NCBI RefSeq assembly: GCF_020171365.1 | Contig: NZ_JAIUZO010000002.1 | Coordinates: 868,001-932,000, forward strand | Direction: 5' to 3' | DNA: 64,000 nucleotides | Source: Qipengyuania gaetbuli | Lineage (GTDB): Bacteria; Pseudomonadota; Alphaproteobacteria; Sphingomonadales; Sphingomonadaceae | In this document: piece by piece, positions 33,347 through 44,641 of the stretch | Numbering within the stretch: the stretch's first letter is position 1 | Layout: the number at the start of each line of letters is the position of its first letter | Notes under the pieces: generated by a model | Database searches by the model: none | Seen by the model: the letters and a program-made list of their open reading frames with translations, nothing else | What the model was told of the DNA's origin: nothing | Position numbers and translations under genes: made by a program

Positions 33347-34482
33347 GCGATATCCGGATCGATGCCGAATTCGACAGCGGCAATATCGAAGTGCTGTCGA
33401 TCGACGGTGCCAGTGCGAAACTGGCGATCCCGCTCGATACCAAGAGCGAGTTCAAGCAGTGGTTCCATTTCCGCGTGACCGGCGCGGCGGGGCGCGAACT
33501 CGTGCTGAAGATCCGCGATCTCGAAACCAGCGCCTATCCGGGCGGCTGGCCGGGCTACGATGCCTGCGTTTCGGAAGACCGCGATTACTGGGGCCGCGCC
33601 GCCTCTTCCTATGACAAGGACGAGGACGGCGGCACGCTGACCATCCGCTACACGCCGGCAAGCGACGTGGTGTGGTTCGCTTACTTTGCGCCCTATTCGA
33701 TGGAGCGCCACCACGACCTCGTCGCAGAAGCCGCGTCGAGCGAAGGAGTGGACTACCGCTGCCTCGGCACCACGCTCGACGGCCAGCCGATCGACTGCCT
33801 CGAAATGGGCGAAGGCGAATTCAAGGTCTGGCTCTACGCCCGCCAGCACCCGGGCGAAACGCAGGCCGAATGGTGGATGGAAGGCGCGCTCGAGGTCCTC
33901 ACCGATCCTGCCGACAGCGTCGGGCGCCTGCTGCGCCAGCGGTGCCGTCTCCATGTCGTGCCCAACTGCAATCCCGATGGATCGCGCCGCGGCAACCTGC
34001 GGGTCAACGCGGCAGGCATCAACCTCAACCGCGAATGGGCCGAACCGACTGCCGAAAAGAGCCCCGAGGTTCTCGCCATCCGCAACCGGATGGATGAAAC
34101 GGGCGTCGACTTCGCCATGGACGTCCACGGCGACGAGGCGATCCCCGTAGCTTTCATTGCTGGCTTCGAAGGCATCCCGAGCTGGAAGGACGAGCAGGGC
34201 GAGGGCTATTACAGCTTCGAGAAGATCCTCGACCGCCGCACGCCCGATTTCCAGACCGAGCAGGGCTATGTGAAGTCCAAGCCGGGCCAGGCCAACCTCA
34301 CCATGAGCACCAACCAGGTGGCCGAGCGGTTCGGCGCGGTCGCGATGACGCTGGAGATGCCCTACAAGGACAATCCCGCAAGCCCCGAGCCGGAACAGGG
34401 CTGGTCGCCGGAACGCTGCAAGATGCTGGCGCGCGATTGCCTTGCCAGCCTGCTCGAATGGCTGGAAGCGCTGGACAAGTAG
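33343..34482 (+). CDS. M14-family carboxypeptidase (cytosolic-carboxypeptidase-like)
   Basis: The 379-residue protein has an N-terminal beta domain (about 1-120), typical of the cytosolic carboxypeptidase (AGBL-like) branch, and an M14 zinc domain. Zinc ligands are His169 and Glu172 in RQHPGE and His262 in DVHGDE; substrate-binding [11 protein letters not shown] and NREW follow the family pattern, and the catalytic glutamate is probably in TLEMPY. No signal peptide is present. Such bacterial enzymes remove C-terminal residues, and the natural substrate here is unknown. Start: GTG at 33343, overlapping the upstream stop. Confidence 0.9.
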   Translation: MSDIRIDAEFDSGNIEVLSIDGASAKLAIPLDTKSEFKQWFHFRVTGAAGRELVLKIRDLETSAYPGGWPGYDACVSEDRDYWGRAASSYDKDEDGGTLTIRYTPASDVVWFAYFAPYSMERHHDLVAEAASSEGVDYRCLGTTLDGQPIDCLEMGEGEFKVWLYARQHPGETQAEWWMEGALEVLTDPADSVGRLLRQRCRLHVVPNCNPDGSRRGNLRVNAAGINLNREWAEPTAEKSPEVLAIRNRMDETGVDFAMDVHGDEAIPVAFIAGFEGIPSWKDEQGEGYYSFEKILDRRTPDFQTEQGYVKSKPGQANLTMSTNQVAERFGAVAMTLEMPYKDNPASPEPEQGWSPERCKMLARDCLASLLEWLEALDK

Positions 34483-34483
34483 G

Positions 34484-35506
34484 TCAGGCGACGATCGGTT
34501 CGAGCAGCCGGATCGTCCGCGCCCCGGCATCGATTTCCACTTTAGCACCGTGCGGCAGCGCCAGCTGCCCGCGGTGGTGGCCGATGTTGGATCCGACGAA
34601 CGCCGGAATACCGAGCGGAGTTAGGTGCTGGTCGAGCACTTCGTCCAGCGTGAAACCGGCATAGTCCGGCTCGTCGCTCGCACAGCTGCGGCACCGGCCG
34701 AAGACGACACCCGACAACCGGCCCAGAACCCCCGCCAGCTGCAATTGCTGGAGCATCCGGTCGATCCGGTATTCCGCCTCGTTCACGTCCTCCAGGAACA
34801 GGATTGCACCGTCGAAATCCGGCACCCATGGCGTGCCCATCAAAGTGGAAAGCACGGTGAGATTGCCGCCGAGCAGCCTGCCCCGAGCCGTGCCCTCCCT
34901 GATAGTCCGTCCCTGCGGACCTTGGGCCAATTCGGGCTCCTCTCCTGCACCGCCAAGTACCGGGACAGCACCTGCAAAGGCGAGGTGCCACAGGCTCTCC
35001 CAACTGCTCCGCGGCCACGGGCTGGCTGCATTGGGCGAGTGCAGAGTGGGAAATCCGGCCTTCTCCGCGATGGCGAGGTGCAGCGCGGTATTGTCGCTAT
35101 AGCCCACGAACAGCTTGGGATTACGCCGGATCATCTCCCAGTCGAGCAAGGGAAGGAGCCGTGCCCCGCCCCAACCCCCGCGAACGGCGAAGATAGCCTT
35201 CACGGTCTCGTCCGCGAAGGCTGCGTTGATGTCGGCTGCGCGCTGGGCATCGGTCCCGGCGAGGTAGCCGGACCTCGCGGCCACATTGGCACCGGTCTTG
35301 GGAATGAGGCCCATGCCGCACAGCGTGAATTCCGAATTGGCGATTTCGCGTTCCGAGGCTGCGCTTGCCGGGGCGACCAGTGCCACGGTGTCGCCCTGCC
35401 TGAGGCGCGGCGCGATACGGCGCGATTTTGCCAGCGCGGGGAAAGGTGCGGCCAGCGCCCCCAATGCGGCTGCCATGCCGCCGAGTGCGGCACGGCGCGT
35501 GGTCAC
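34484..35506 (-). CDS. ldcA: LD-carboxypeptidase (S66), Tat-exported
   Basis: The 340-residue S66 peptidase removes the terminal D-alanine from murein tetrapeptides in peptidoglycan recycling. The serine nucleophile is Ser137 in VGYSDNTAL. The Glu and His of the triad are likely in FLEDVNEAEYRIDRML and SNIGHHRGQ. The N-terminus TTRRAALGGMAAALG is a twin-arginine signal, so the mature enzyme is probably periplasmic, unlike the cytoplasmic E. coli LdcA. Its GTG overlaps the cdd stop by 4 bases. Confidence 0.9.
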   Translation of the reverse strand: MTTRRAALGGMAAALGALAAPFPALAKSRRIAPRLRQGDTVALVAPASAASEREIANSEFTLCGMGLIPKTGANVAARSGYLAGTDAQRAADINAAFADETVKAIFAVRGGWGGARLLPLLDWEMIRRNPKLFVGYSDNTALHLAIAEKAGFPTLHSPNAASPWPRSSWESLWHLAFAGAVPVLGGAGEEPELAQGPQGRTIREGTARGRLLGGNLTVLSTLMGTPWVPDFDGAILFLEDVNEAEYRIDRMLQQLQLAGVLGRLSGVVFGRCRSCASDEPDYAGFTLDEVLDQHLTPLGIPAFVGSNIGHHRGQLALPHGAKVEIDAGARTIRLLEPIVA

Positions 35507-35907
35507 ACGAGGCTCGCCGGGCCGAAAGCATCGGGTAGCAGTGCGGTCAAAGTGGTGCGCCGCACTTCATCGGGCCCCACGCACAGGATTGCCGGGTCGG
35601 TACCGCCCAGCTGCGCCAGTTCATTGAGCACCTGGCGACAGCGGCCGCATGGCGTGATCGGCATTTCGCCCGGCCCGGTCACGGCAACTGCCACAAGGCC
35701 TCCGCGCACACCGTCGGCCATGGCCTTGGACACCGCCACCGTCTCTGCACACAGCGCGAGGCCATAGCTGGCGTTCTCGATATTGGTGCCCGTCACCACG
35801 CTGCCATCGGCAAACAGCAGGGCGGCCCCCACGGCGAAATTGGAATAGGGCGAATAGGAGTTCGCGGCGGCCCCTCGGGCGGCGGCGATCAGGTCGTCGT
35901 CACTCAT
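35503..35907 (-). CDS. cdd: Cytidine deaminase
   Basis: This 134-residue tetrameric-type enzyme deaminates cytidine and deoxycytidine. The zinc site is Cys53-Ala-Glu55 (LCAETVAVSKA) with Cys87 and Cys90 in TPCGRCRQVL, and the N-terminal YSPYSNFAVGAAL block is intact. ATG 35907 is preferred to a GTG two codons earlier. It shares a minus-strand run with UPF0262, the GH25 gene and ldcA. Confidence 0.95.
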   Translation of the reverse strand: MSDDDLIAAARGAAANSYSPYSNFAVGAALLFADGSVVTGTNIENASYGLALCAETVAVSKAMADGVRGGLVAVAVTGPGEMPITPCGRCRQVLNELAQLGGTDPAILCVGPDEVRRTTLTALLPDAFGPASLV

Positions 35908-35925
35908 GCGCACCGCTTAGCGTGA

Positions 35926-36636
35926 TCAGGGCTGGACGACCAGCCAGCGCAGCGGCGTGTCCGCGGCCTCGCTGGTGTGGGCGGCATTGGCTGTCCAGAT
36001 GGTCCAGGGACGCCCTGCGTAGTCGGGCTCGTCCAGGTCGCCTTCCAGCCACAGCGCGCGCTCCAGCCTTGCCGCCGGACGATAGCGCTCCTCGAAACTC
36101 TCGCTCGGCGCAAGGATGACCGGGGCGCCCGTATGCGCTTCGATCTGGTTGACGAGCGTCAGGAGCTCGCTTTGTACCGCAGCATCGGACACGCGCTCGG
36201 GACAGTCGTCAGCCGTTCGCGCCAGGCGGATGACGGGCGGCAGGAGCTGCGTGTCGCGGGGCACGATGGTCACGAAATTCGCGCTTTGCCCGTCGGCCGT
36301 GACGCAGGGGTCGAATTCATGGGTCGCGCCGACCTGAAGCCCCGCCTCGCGCGCGGCGGCGAGGTGGTCGGAGAAGGCCGCGTCCTTGTCTCGCGCACCC
36401 TTGCTGGCCTCGAGGTAGACGAAGCTTGCGCCCAGCCCCTTGAGCACGGTGAAATCGACGTTCGCGTCCTCTTCGCCCACCAGCGCACCCTGGTCGGGGT
36501 AGGCCTCTTCGTCGGGTCGCCAGTTGCGATCCTCGTTCCACTTCCACGTGGCTGCGGCCGCGCCAGCCACGGCGAGAAACAGCACCAGCTTGAATGCCCA
36601 GCCGCGTGAGGCCTTTTTCTTGCGCCGCGCCATCAT
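35926..36636 (-). CDS. Membrane-anchored GH25-type (lysozyme-like) protein
   Basis: The 236-residue protein has a basic N-terminus (MMARRKKKASRG), one membrane segment (about 14-32) and an extracytoplasmic domain that follows the GH25 muramidase pattern: NVDFTVLKGLGASFVYLEASKG near the N-terminus, FDPCVTADGQSANFV in the middle and PWTIWTANA near the end. The usual opening aspartate/histidine strand is not well preserved, so activity against peptidoglycan is probable rather than certain. It starts two bases after the UPF0262 stop codon and is 18 bases before cdd. Confidence 0.75.
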   Translation of the reverse strand: MMARRKKKASRGWAFKLVLFLAVAGAAAATWKWNEDRNWRPDEEAYPDQGALVGEEDANVDFTVLKGLGASFVYLEASKGARDKDAAFSDHLAAAREAGLQVGATHEFDPCVTADGQSANFVTIVPRDTQLLPPVIRLARTADDCPERVSDAAVQSELLTLVNQIEAHTGAPVILAPSESFEERYRPAARLERALWLEGDLDEPDYAGRPWTIWTANAAHTSEAADTPLRWLVVQP

Positions 36637-36638
36637 GC

Positions 36639-37142
36639 TCAGCCCTTGATGTGCAGGACGCAGATGAGGGTGAACAGCCGGCGCGCGGTGGCGAAGTCGG
36701 TTTCCACCTTGCCTTCGAGCCGTTCAAGCAGGAGTTCGGCTGCGCGGTTGTGGACTCCGCGCCGGGCCATGTCGATCGTCTCGATCTCCATCGCGGTCGC
36801 CTTGCGGATCGCCTGATAATAGCTGTCGCAAATGGCGAAGTATTCGCGGATCGGACGGCGGAAGCGCGCAAGGCCGAGCAGAAGCTCTTCCACCATTACG
36901 CCATCGGTATTGGCCACGGTCATCAGCAACCGCCCGTCGCGCACCGCCAGCTTGAGGTGGTAGGGGCCCGTCGCGCCGCGCTCGACCGCGCGCAGCGGCT
37001 TGAAGGTATTGTCCTCGATCAGGTCGAAGATGGCGATCCGGCGTTCCTGCTCGATATCCGCATTGCGCCAGATGATCGTCTCTTCGTCGAGATCGATCTG
37101 GGCGATGCGATAATCGGTGGAGGTGCTGGCGGATTCGGTCAT
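36639..37142 (-). CDS. UPF0262 family protein
   Basis: The 167-residue cytoplasmic protein matches the alphaproteobacterial UPF0262 family through YRIAQIDLDEETIIWRNADI, ERRIAIFDLIEDN and a C-terminal helical region with AMEIETIDMARRGVHNRAAELL. Function is not established. The ATG at 37142 is the natural start; the frame is open far upstream only because it runs antisense through dnaB. It is the first gene of the minus-strand run with the GH25 protein, cdd and ldcA, and is divergent from dnaB. Confidence 0.88.
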   Translation of the reverse strand: MTESASTSTDYRIAQIDLDEETIIWRNADIEQERRIAIFDLIEDNTFKPLRAVERGATGPYHLKLAVRDGRLLMTVANTDGVMVEELLLGLARFRRPIREYFAICDSYYQAIRKATAMEIETIDMARRGVHNRAAELLLERLEGKVETDFATARRLFTLICVLHIKG

Positions 37143-37280
37143 GACTTGCAGGCCCGCTTTCGCAACTGCGACACATCGGGGCAAGGCCTCTTCTTTATTC
37201 CCGCTATCCACAAGGGCGGCAGTCGTCTTGCGGTCACACTGCGCTTGTGGCGAATCCGCCCCTCGCCCATGGTGCCGCAC

Positions 37281-38804
37281 ATGGCCGACACCGATCTCCT
37301 TTTCCGTCCCGATGATTCGACTCCAGCTCCCGAAAAGCAGGGGCAGGCCCTGCCCAGCAACATCGAGGCGGAAGCCGCATTCCTCGGCGCCGTGCTGATC
37401 GACAACCAGGTCGTGCAGGAACTCAACACGCCGCTGCAGCCGCACCATTTCTACGAGCCGGTGCACCAGCGGATCTACGAGCGCATCCACAAGCTGCTCG
37501 ACCGCAATTCGATCGCCACGCCCGTTACCTTGAAGCCCTATTTCGAGAGCGACGAGGCGCTCAAGCAGCTGGGCGGCGTCACCTATCTCGCCAGGCTGAC
37601 GCAGGACGGACAGGGCCTGCTCGCAACCGGCAAGCTGGCCGAACAGATCTACGACCTCGCGCTGCTGCGCGAACTGGTCCACGTCGGTCGCAATCTCGTC
37701 GAAGGCGCGCTCGACACCTCGGACGAGGTCGCGCCGATGGATCGCATCAGCCAGGCCGAAGCCGATCTCTACAAGGTCGCCGAAGGCGCGACATCGGGCA
37801 GCGAGGCACAGGATTTCCGCACCGCCGCGCTCGGCGCGCTCAAGATGGTCGAGGCGGCGATCAATTCTGGCGGGCGCTTCTCGGGCAAAACGACGGGCCT
37901 CGACACGGTCAACGACAAGACCAGCGGCCTGCACAATTCCGACCTCATCATCCTCGCCGGACGTCCGGGCATGGGCAAGACCTCGCTTGCGACCAACATT
38001 GCGTTCAATGCCGCACGGCGCCTGATGGACGACGAGAAGCTGGGTATCGCGCGCAGCGAATCCCCCGGTGCCGCCACCGCCTTCTTCAGCCTCGAAATGA
38101 GCGCCGACCAGCTGGCCACGCGTATCCTTGCCGAAACTGCCGAAATCTCCAGCGAGAAGCTGCGCTCGGGCAAGCTCAGCCGCGAGGAATTCCAGCGCCT
38201 GTCCTTCGCCAGCCAGGAACTCAACGAGCTGCCGCTCTACATCGACGACACGCCCGGCCTCACCATCGGCGCGCTGCGCACCCGCGCCCGCCGGTTGAAG
38301 CGCCGCCACGACATCGGGCTCGTCATTGTCGACTATTTGCAGCTGCTGCAGGGTTCGGGCCGCGCGAACGACAACCGCGTGAACGAAATTTCGGAGATCA
38401 GCCGCGGATTGAAGACGCTGGCCAAGGAACTCAACGTTCCCGTCATCGCGCTTTCGCAGCTGAGCCGTGCGGTGGAACAGCGCGAGGACAAGCGCCCCCA
38501 GCTTTCAGACCTGCGCGAATCCGGCTCGATCGAGCAGGACGCCGACATGGTGTGGTTCATCTTCCGCGCCGAATATTACCACAACGCGCTGAAGCCCGAC
38601 ACGCCGGACGAAACCAGCAGCGAGGACGTGCGCCAGAAATATGCCGACTGGGAAGCGCGGCATCTCGAACTGGTGAACCGCGCGACGCTGATCGTCGCCA
38701 AGCAGCGTCACGGTTCGACCGGCAACGTGCCGCTGCTGTTCCAGAGCGAGTTCACCAAGTTCACCTCGCCCGAACTGCGCGGTGGCTACGACGACTACGA
38801 ATAG
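37281..38804 (+). CDS. dnaB: Replicative DNA helicase DnaB
   Basis: DnaB (507 residues) is the hexameric helicase of the replication fork. The N-terminal domain includes PSNIEAEAAFLGAVLID. The RecA-like domain shows Walker A LAGRPGMGKTSLA, Walker B VIVDYLQLLQG, the conserved LKTLAKELNVPVIALSQLSR and SGSIEQDADMVWFI. An insertion around MDDEKLGIARSESPGAA is a length variation common in the order. No intein is present. ATG 37281 and 37269 are both possible. Confidence 0.97.
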   Translation: MADTDLLFRPDDSTPAPEKQGQALPSNIEAEAAFLGAVLIDNQVVQELNTPLQPHHFYEPVHQRIYERIHKLLDRNSIATPVTLKPYFESDEALKQLGGVTYLARLTQDGQGLLATGKLAEQIYDLALLRELVHVGRNLVEGALDTSDEVAPMDRISQAEADLYKVAEGATSGSEAQDFRTAALGALKMVEAAINSGGRFSGKTTGLDTVNDKTSGLHNSDLIILAGRPGMGKTSLATNIAFNAARRLMDDEKLGIARSESPGAATAFFSLEMSADQLATRILAETAEISSEKLRSGKLSREEFQRLSFASQELNELPLYIDDTPGLTIGALRTRARRLKRRHDIGLVIVDYLQLLQGSGRANDNRVNEISEISRGLKTLAKELNVPVIALSQLSRAVEQREDKRPQLSDLRESGSIEQDADMVWFIFRAEYYHNALKPDTPDETSSEDVRQKYADWEARHLELVNRATLIVAKQRHGSTGNVPLLFQSEFTKFTSPELRGGYDDYE

Positions 38805-38807
38805 CGG

Positions 38808-39995
38808 CTAGATGCCGAGGTTGAGGCGCCGGGTTACAGTGTAGTCGATCACCGACACCAGCACCCAGCCTGCCGACCAGCGGATGCGGTTCCAGATAGT
38901 GGCGCGCTTGCGGTGCAACTCGGGCGTGATGCGTTCCGATGCGGCGTAGTGCGTTTCGAGGAACGCGCGCATCCTGTCGGCGAGCGCCTTGTCCTCCAGC
39001 CGGAGCATGATCTCCAGGTTGAGATATAGGCTGCGCATGTCGAAATTGGCGCTGCCGAGATAGACCGCGTCGTCGAGCACGATCAGTTTCGTGTGCAGCT
39101 TGCACGGGCTGAACTCCCAGATCTTCGCGCCGCGCTTCAGCAGGTACTTATAGAGCGACCGCGTCGCCCCCAGCGTGGCACCGTTATCGCTCTTTGCGGC
39201 CATCAGCAGGCGCGTCTGCCCTTTTCGCGCCACCCGCGCGATGCGGCGCAGCAACGTGTAAGGCGGCGAGAAATAGGCCATGAAGATGTCGAGCTTCTCG
39301 CCTTCGACCAGGTCGCGCGTGACGGACCGCGCCCAGGTAGACAGGCCGCGGGTAGGTCCGCCGACCAGCCAGCGCGCCTCTCCGTCCTCCGACTTCCACG
39401 ACCAGTCGCGCACCGTGTGCCGGATCGCCCGGAAATGGGCGTGCTCGTTCTCGGTCCAGCCGCGCAGCTTGGCAAACCACCGCGACAGCCCTTCCACCGC
39501 GTCGCCTTCGAGCAGGATGGCAAGGTCGTTCCAGCCATTGGCCTCGGGTGGGGCGAAATAGTCGTCCTCGATATTGAAGCCGCCGAACATGGCGCGCTTT
39601 CCGTCGGCGATGACCATCTTCTGATGGTTGCGGATGAGATAGCGGAAGCCGAGGCGCGGACTGAAATATTGATAGCGGCCGCCCGCCTCGCTCAACGGTT
39701 TCAGGAACTCGTCCTTGGCCGAAGCGCCGAACCGGTCGATGATCAGCGTGACGTCGACCCCGCGCGAGGCGGCTTCGCACAAGGCATCGCGCAGGCTGGT
39801 AGAAACCTCGTCCTCGGCAAAGATGTAGAAGCAGACGTCGAGCGTTTCGCGCGCGGACGCAACGAGTTCGAGCAGCGCGTCGCGGCGATCCCTGCCGGCG
39901 GGAAAAAAGGTCAGCGACTGGCCCTGCGCCTCGGCCGAAAAGGGCGGTGGGTCGGAATATCCGCTCGCAGCGGGCTCTATCGCTTGGTCGGCCAT
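38808..39995 (-). CDS. Phospholipase D-family protein (cardiolipin synthase-like)
   Basis: The 395-residue protein has two HKD motifs: NHQKMVIADGKRAMFGGFNI in the first half and LHTKLIVLDDAVYLGSANFD in the second, the signature of the PLD superfamily. There is no clear N-terminal membrane hairpin as in ClsA, but a hydrophobic patch near the C-terminus (WSAGWVLVSVIDY) may contact membrane. Cardiolipin synthesis or another transphosphatidylation is likely. It is convergent with dnaB, three bases apart. Confidence 0.88.
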   Translation of the reverse strand: MADQAIEPAASGYSDPPPFSAEAQGQSLTFFPAGRDRRDALLELVASARETLDVCFYIFAEDEVSTSLRDALCEAASRGVDVTLIIDRFGASAKDEFLKPLSEAGGRYQYFSPRLGFRYLIRNHQKMVIADGKRAMFGGFNIEDDYFAPPEANGWNDLAILLEGDAVEGLSRWFAKLRGWTENEHAHFRAIRHTVRDWSWKSEDGEARWLVGGPTRGLSTWARSVTRDLVEGEKLDIFMAYFSPPYTLLRRIARVARKGQTRLLMAAKSDNGATLGATRSLYKYLLKRGAKIWEFSPCKLHTKLIVLDDAVYLGSANFDMRSLYLNLEIMLRLEDKALADRMRAFLETHYAASERITPELHRKRATIWNRIRWSAGWVLVSVIDYTVTRRLNLGI

Positions 39996-40107
39996 GCAGC
40001 GCCAGCCTTAGCGCGGGTCGCGCCCGGCGCAAATTCTTGACCTTTCGTCCTCGGCAGCCTATCTGGCCCGCTTTCCCGGAATCACTTGATTTACATCGGA
40101 GTGCCCA

Positions 40108-40452
40108 ATGGCGCGCGTTACCGTCGAAGACTGCGTAGACAAGATCCCCAACCGTTTTGATCTCGTGCTGCTCGCTGCCCAGCGTGCGCGTGAAATTTCG
40201 GGCGGTGCGGAACTGACCATCGATCGCGATCGCGACAAGAACCCGGTCGTCGCCCTGCGCGAAATCGCCGAACAGACGATCAAGCCCAAGGACCTCCAGG
40301 AAGCCGCCGTCACCAATCTGCAGAAGATCCTGCCGGACGATGACGACGAAATGGATGAAATCGGTTCGCTCAGCCAGTCGGCAGAAGCCCTGCGCATCAC
40401 CGCCTCGGCTCCGACCCGCTCGACCTCCATCGGCGCCGACTACGACGGCTAA
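40108..40452 (+). CDS. rpoZ: RNA polymerase omega subunit
   Basis: Omega (114 residues) helps assemble RNA polymerase and is a contact for ppGpp. The N-terminal block [20 protein letters not shown] plus [14 protein letters not shown] is diagnostic, and the C-terminus is acidic and serine-rich, as in other alphaproteobacteria. In many relatives rpoZ lies next to rsh; here rsh is about 40 kb away. A perfect-stem terminator follows. Confidence 0.97.
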   Translation: MARVTVEDCVDKIPNRFDLVLLAAQRAREISGGAELTIDRDRDKNPVVALREIAEQTIKPKDLQEAAVTNLQKILPDDDDEMDEIGSLSQSAEALRITASAPTRSTSIGADYDG

Positions 40453-40481
40453 CCGACTGGAACATTGGCGGAAACAGGTTG

Positions 40482-40508
40482 AAAGGCCGCCTTTCGGGGC
40501 GGCCTTTT
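40482..40508 (+). terminator. Rho-independent terminator of rpoZ
   Basis: AAAGGCCGCC (40482-40491) pairs perfectly over 10 bp with GGCGGCCTTT (40498-40507) around TTTCGG and ends in TTTT. It is 30 bases after the rpoZ stop. Confidence 0.9.
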
Positions 40509-40559
40509 GCGTTGCAGGCCCTGACGCGCCACAATAAGGCGCCTGTGACAGGAGGGCCT

Positions 40560-41750
40560 ATGAGCGAGATCGGGGAAGCGCTGGGGACGGCCGTGGAGGG
40601 CGGGCTGTTCGCGCGCGTGGTTGGCGGCGGCAAGGGTAACGGCCCCAAGGAAGGCCAGCCGCTCGAGAAGGGCCATTTCGCCGAGGATGCCTGCCTCAAT
40701 TGCGGCACCGCGCTGGTCGGCACGCATTGCCACAGCTGCGGGCAGCAGGCCCACCTCCACCGGACCATCGGCGCTTTCCTCCATGACCTGCTGCACGGCG
40801 CGCTGCATTTCGACGGCAAGACCTGGCGCACCCTGCCGATGCTCCTGTTCAAGCCCGGCGAACTCACCCGCCGCTACATCGAGGGCGAACGCGCGCGCTT
40901 CGTTTCGCCCATGGGACTGTTCCTCTTCTCGATCTTCCTGATGTTTGCGGTTTTCCAGCTCGCCGGCATCAGCACGCCCACGGATATCCAGGGCGATACC
41001 GGCGCCCAGATGCGCGAACTTGCGGCGTCGGAAATTGCCAAGGTGGAAGAACGGCAAGCTTCGCTCGAACAGGATCTCGGGCAGCCGGACCTCGACCCCG
41101 CGGAACGGCAGCGCATCCAGCAACAACTGGTGGAGACGAAGGAGCAACTCGACGCCATCCACCTCGCGGAAGAGCAGGTCCCGTTCCTGAAGAAGGCAGC
41201 AGGGCCGGATAGCGATAAGGCTGCTGCCGCGGGTCCGTCCGTCGCTGCAAAACCGGACGGTTCGACCGACGTCATGCTGAACGAGGACGAGGACCTCAGG
41301 ATGAACGTCGGTGTCTCGGACATCGAGTGGATCGACAATGCGCTCGACAAGTGGCGCACCAACCCGGGCCTCATGCTCTACAAGCTGCAGACGAATTTCT
41401 ACAAGTTCAGCTGGCTGCTGATCCCGCTGTCAGTGCCCTTCGTCTGGCTGCTGTTTGCATGGAAATGGCGCTTCGGAGCCTACGATCATGCGATCTTCGT
41501 GACCTATTCGCTCAGCTTCATGACCTTGCTGACGCTCACGGTCACATTGCTGGGATTAGCCGGCGCCCCGCAGGCCCTGATAATCGCGGGCAGCCTGCTG
41601 ATCCCGCCGATCCACATCTACAAGCACCTGCGCGGAGCCTACGGCCTGTCACGGTTCAGCGCCTTGTGGCGGCTCTCCGTGCTCTCGCTGTTCATCATGG
41701 TCGTGCTGCTGATCTTCCTCCAGCTCCTGCTGTTGCTCGGAGCACTCTGA
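40560..41750 (+). CDS. DUF3667-domain membrane protein with N-terminal zinc ribbon
   Basis: The 396-residue protein begins with a soluble region holding a zinc-ribbon-like pattern CLNCGTALVGTHCHSCGQ, followed by LLHGALHFDGKTWRTLPMLLFKPGELTRRYIEGERARFVSP, the DUF3667 core, quoted here in part (TLPMLLFKPGELTRRYIEG). One membrane span follows (about 120-140), then a charged helical, probably coiled-coil segment, then three or four C-terminal spans. The role is unknown. AGGAGG directly precedes the ATG at 40560, one of the best ribosome sites in the window. Confidence 0.85.
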   Translation: MSEIGEALGTAVEGGLFARVVGGGKGNGPKEGQPLEKGHFAEDACLNCGTALVGTHCHSCGQQAHLHRTIGAFLHDLLHGALHFDGKTWRTLPMLLFKPGELTRRYIEGERARFVSPMGLFLFSIFLMFAVFQLAGISTPTDIQGDTGAQMRELAASEIAKVEERQASLEQDLGQPDLDPAERQRIQQQLVETKEQLDAIHLAEEQVPFLKKAAGPDSDKAAAAGPSVAAKPDGSTDVMLNEDEDLRMNVGVSDIEWIDNALDKWRTNPGLMLYKLQTNFYKFSWLLIPLSVPFVWLLFAWKWRFGAYDHAIFVTYSLSFMTLLTLTVTLLGLAGAPQALIIAGSLLIPPIHIYKHLRGAYGLSRFSALWRLSVLSLFIMVVLLIFLQLLLLLGAL

Positions 41751-41815
41751 CGCCGGCAGCCGGCGGAACCGTCATGGCCTGCGCCGCAAGAGCGAAAAGA
41801 AATTAGCTACCCCGC

Positions 41816-41851
41816 AAAAAAAACGCCCTCCCGTCAGGTGACGGAAGGGCG
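41816..41851 (-). terminator. Rho-independent terminator of ftsH
   Basis: Reading the minus strand, CGCCCTTCCGTCA (41851-41839) pairs with TGACGGGAGGGCG (41836-41824), with one mismatch around a two-base loop, and is followed by eight T residues (41823-41816). This is a strong terminator 29 bases beyond the ftsH stop. Confidence 0.95.
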
Positions 41852-41879
41852 CTGTCGGTTTGAATGTTGACTGGTCCTG

Positions 41880-43844
<1,965 letters not shown>

Positions 43845-43925
43845 TGGCGGCATTCCTTTCAACGTATCCCGGAATGTAGGATGGCGCTGGTGAATGGCAA
43901 GTTTAGACCATCTGCCGGGCAGCGC

Positions 43926-44567
43926 CTAATTTCGATTACACTCTTCGACTGCGTAGGCCCTGCAAAAGACCTCCACCGCGCCGTCGATCCGCTGGCGATC
44001 GCGCACCGGATCGGCCGGGAAACCAAACCGCCGTTCGAGGTCGCCCATGCCCTTGCACATGGATGCGAACTGCTCGACCGCGAGGTCGATATCCTCGATC
44101 TCCACCTCGCCCGCCTCTTTCATCACGCCGAGCAGGCCGGAAAAGGCTGCCTTCATCCGGTGCGGGCCGGCAGCAAGGAAGGCCGCACCGATCGCCGGTT
44201 CGTGCTCGGTTTCGGCAGCGATACGCCGCTCGAACTGGACCATCTCCGGCCTCGAGAGGAAGGCCATCATCGCTTCGCCAATTGCAGTGAGGCGCTGGCG
44301 CAGCGTGCCAGACGGCGACGGCTGCACTGCAAAGGCTGACCGCATACGTTCACATTCGGCCTCTACTGCTGCAGTGAAAAGGCCGCGTTTGTCGCCGAAC
44401 TGGTTGTAGATGGTGACCTTGGACACGTCGGCTTCGGCAGCCACGTGCTCGATCGCGGTTGCGGCATAGCCATGTTCGAAAAAGGCGCGCGTCGCGGCCG
44501 CGAGAATCGCCTCGCGCTTGGCCGTGCTTACAGGCCGGCCTGCCTTCTTCGCCTTCGCAGTTGACAA
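43926..44567 (-). CDS. TetR/AcrR-family repressor
   Basis: The 213-residue protein has a typical TetR DNA-binding domain (AILAAATRAFFEHGYAATAI, then ADVSKVTIYNQFGDKRGLF) after a basic N-terminus, and a helical ligand-binding domain. The only start before the helix-turn-helix is a TTG at 44567. It is divergent from the ABC exporter operon. Two perfect palindromes lie in the 74-base spacer, which points to autoregulation and control of the exporter. Confidence 0.9.
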   Translation of the reverse strand: MSTAKAKKAGRPVSTAKREAILAAATRAFFEHGYAATAIEHVAAEADVSKVTIYNQFGDKRGLFTAAVEAECERMRSAFAVQPSPSGTLRQRLTAIGEAMMAFLSRPEMVQFERRIAAETEHEPAIGAAFLAAGPHRMKAAFSGLLGVMKEAGEVEIEDIDLAVEQFASMCKGMGDLERRFGFPADPVRDRQRIDGAVEVFCRAYAVEECNRN

Positions 44568-44569
44568 AA

Positions 44570-44603
44570 TGAACGGTCCCGTTCAGTTGAACGCCTGCGT
44601 TCA
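44570..44603. promoter_or_regulatory. Two tandem palindromic operators in the tetR-exporter spacer
   Basis: TGAACGG-TC-CCGTTCA (44570-44585) and TGAACGC-CT-GCGTTCA (44588-44603) are each perfect 7-2-7 inverted repeats, with centres 18 bp apart. The shared half-site is TGAACG. A TTGACA at 44561-44566 overlaps the TTG start of the regulator. The size, symmetry and position are those of TetR-family operators, probably binding two dimers on one or two faces of the helix. Confidence 0.8.
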
Positions 44604-44641
44604 CTAATGGACGAGTCGCAGCAGGAAGGCAAGAAAGCGCC

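Noticed and set aside
34484..35506. Cytoplasmic LdcA as in E. coli
   Set aside because: The N-terminus is a clear twin-arginine signal, so export is more likely; the enzymatic call is kept but not the location.
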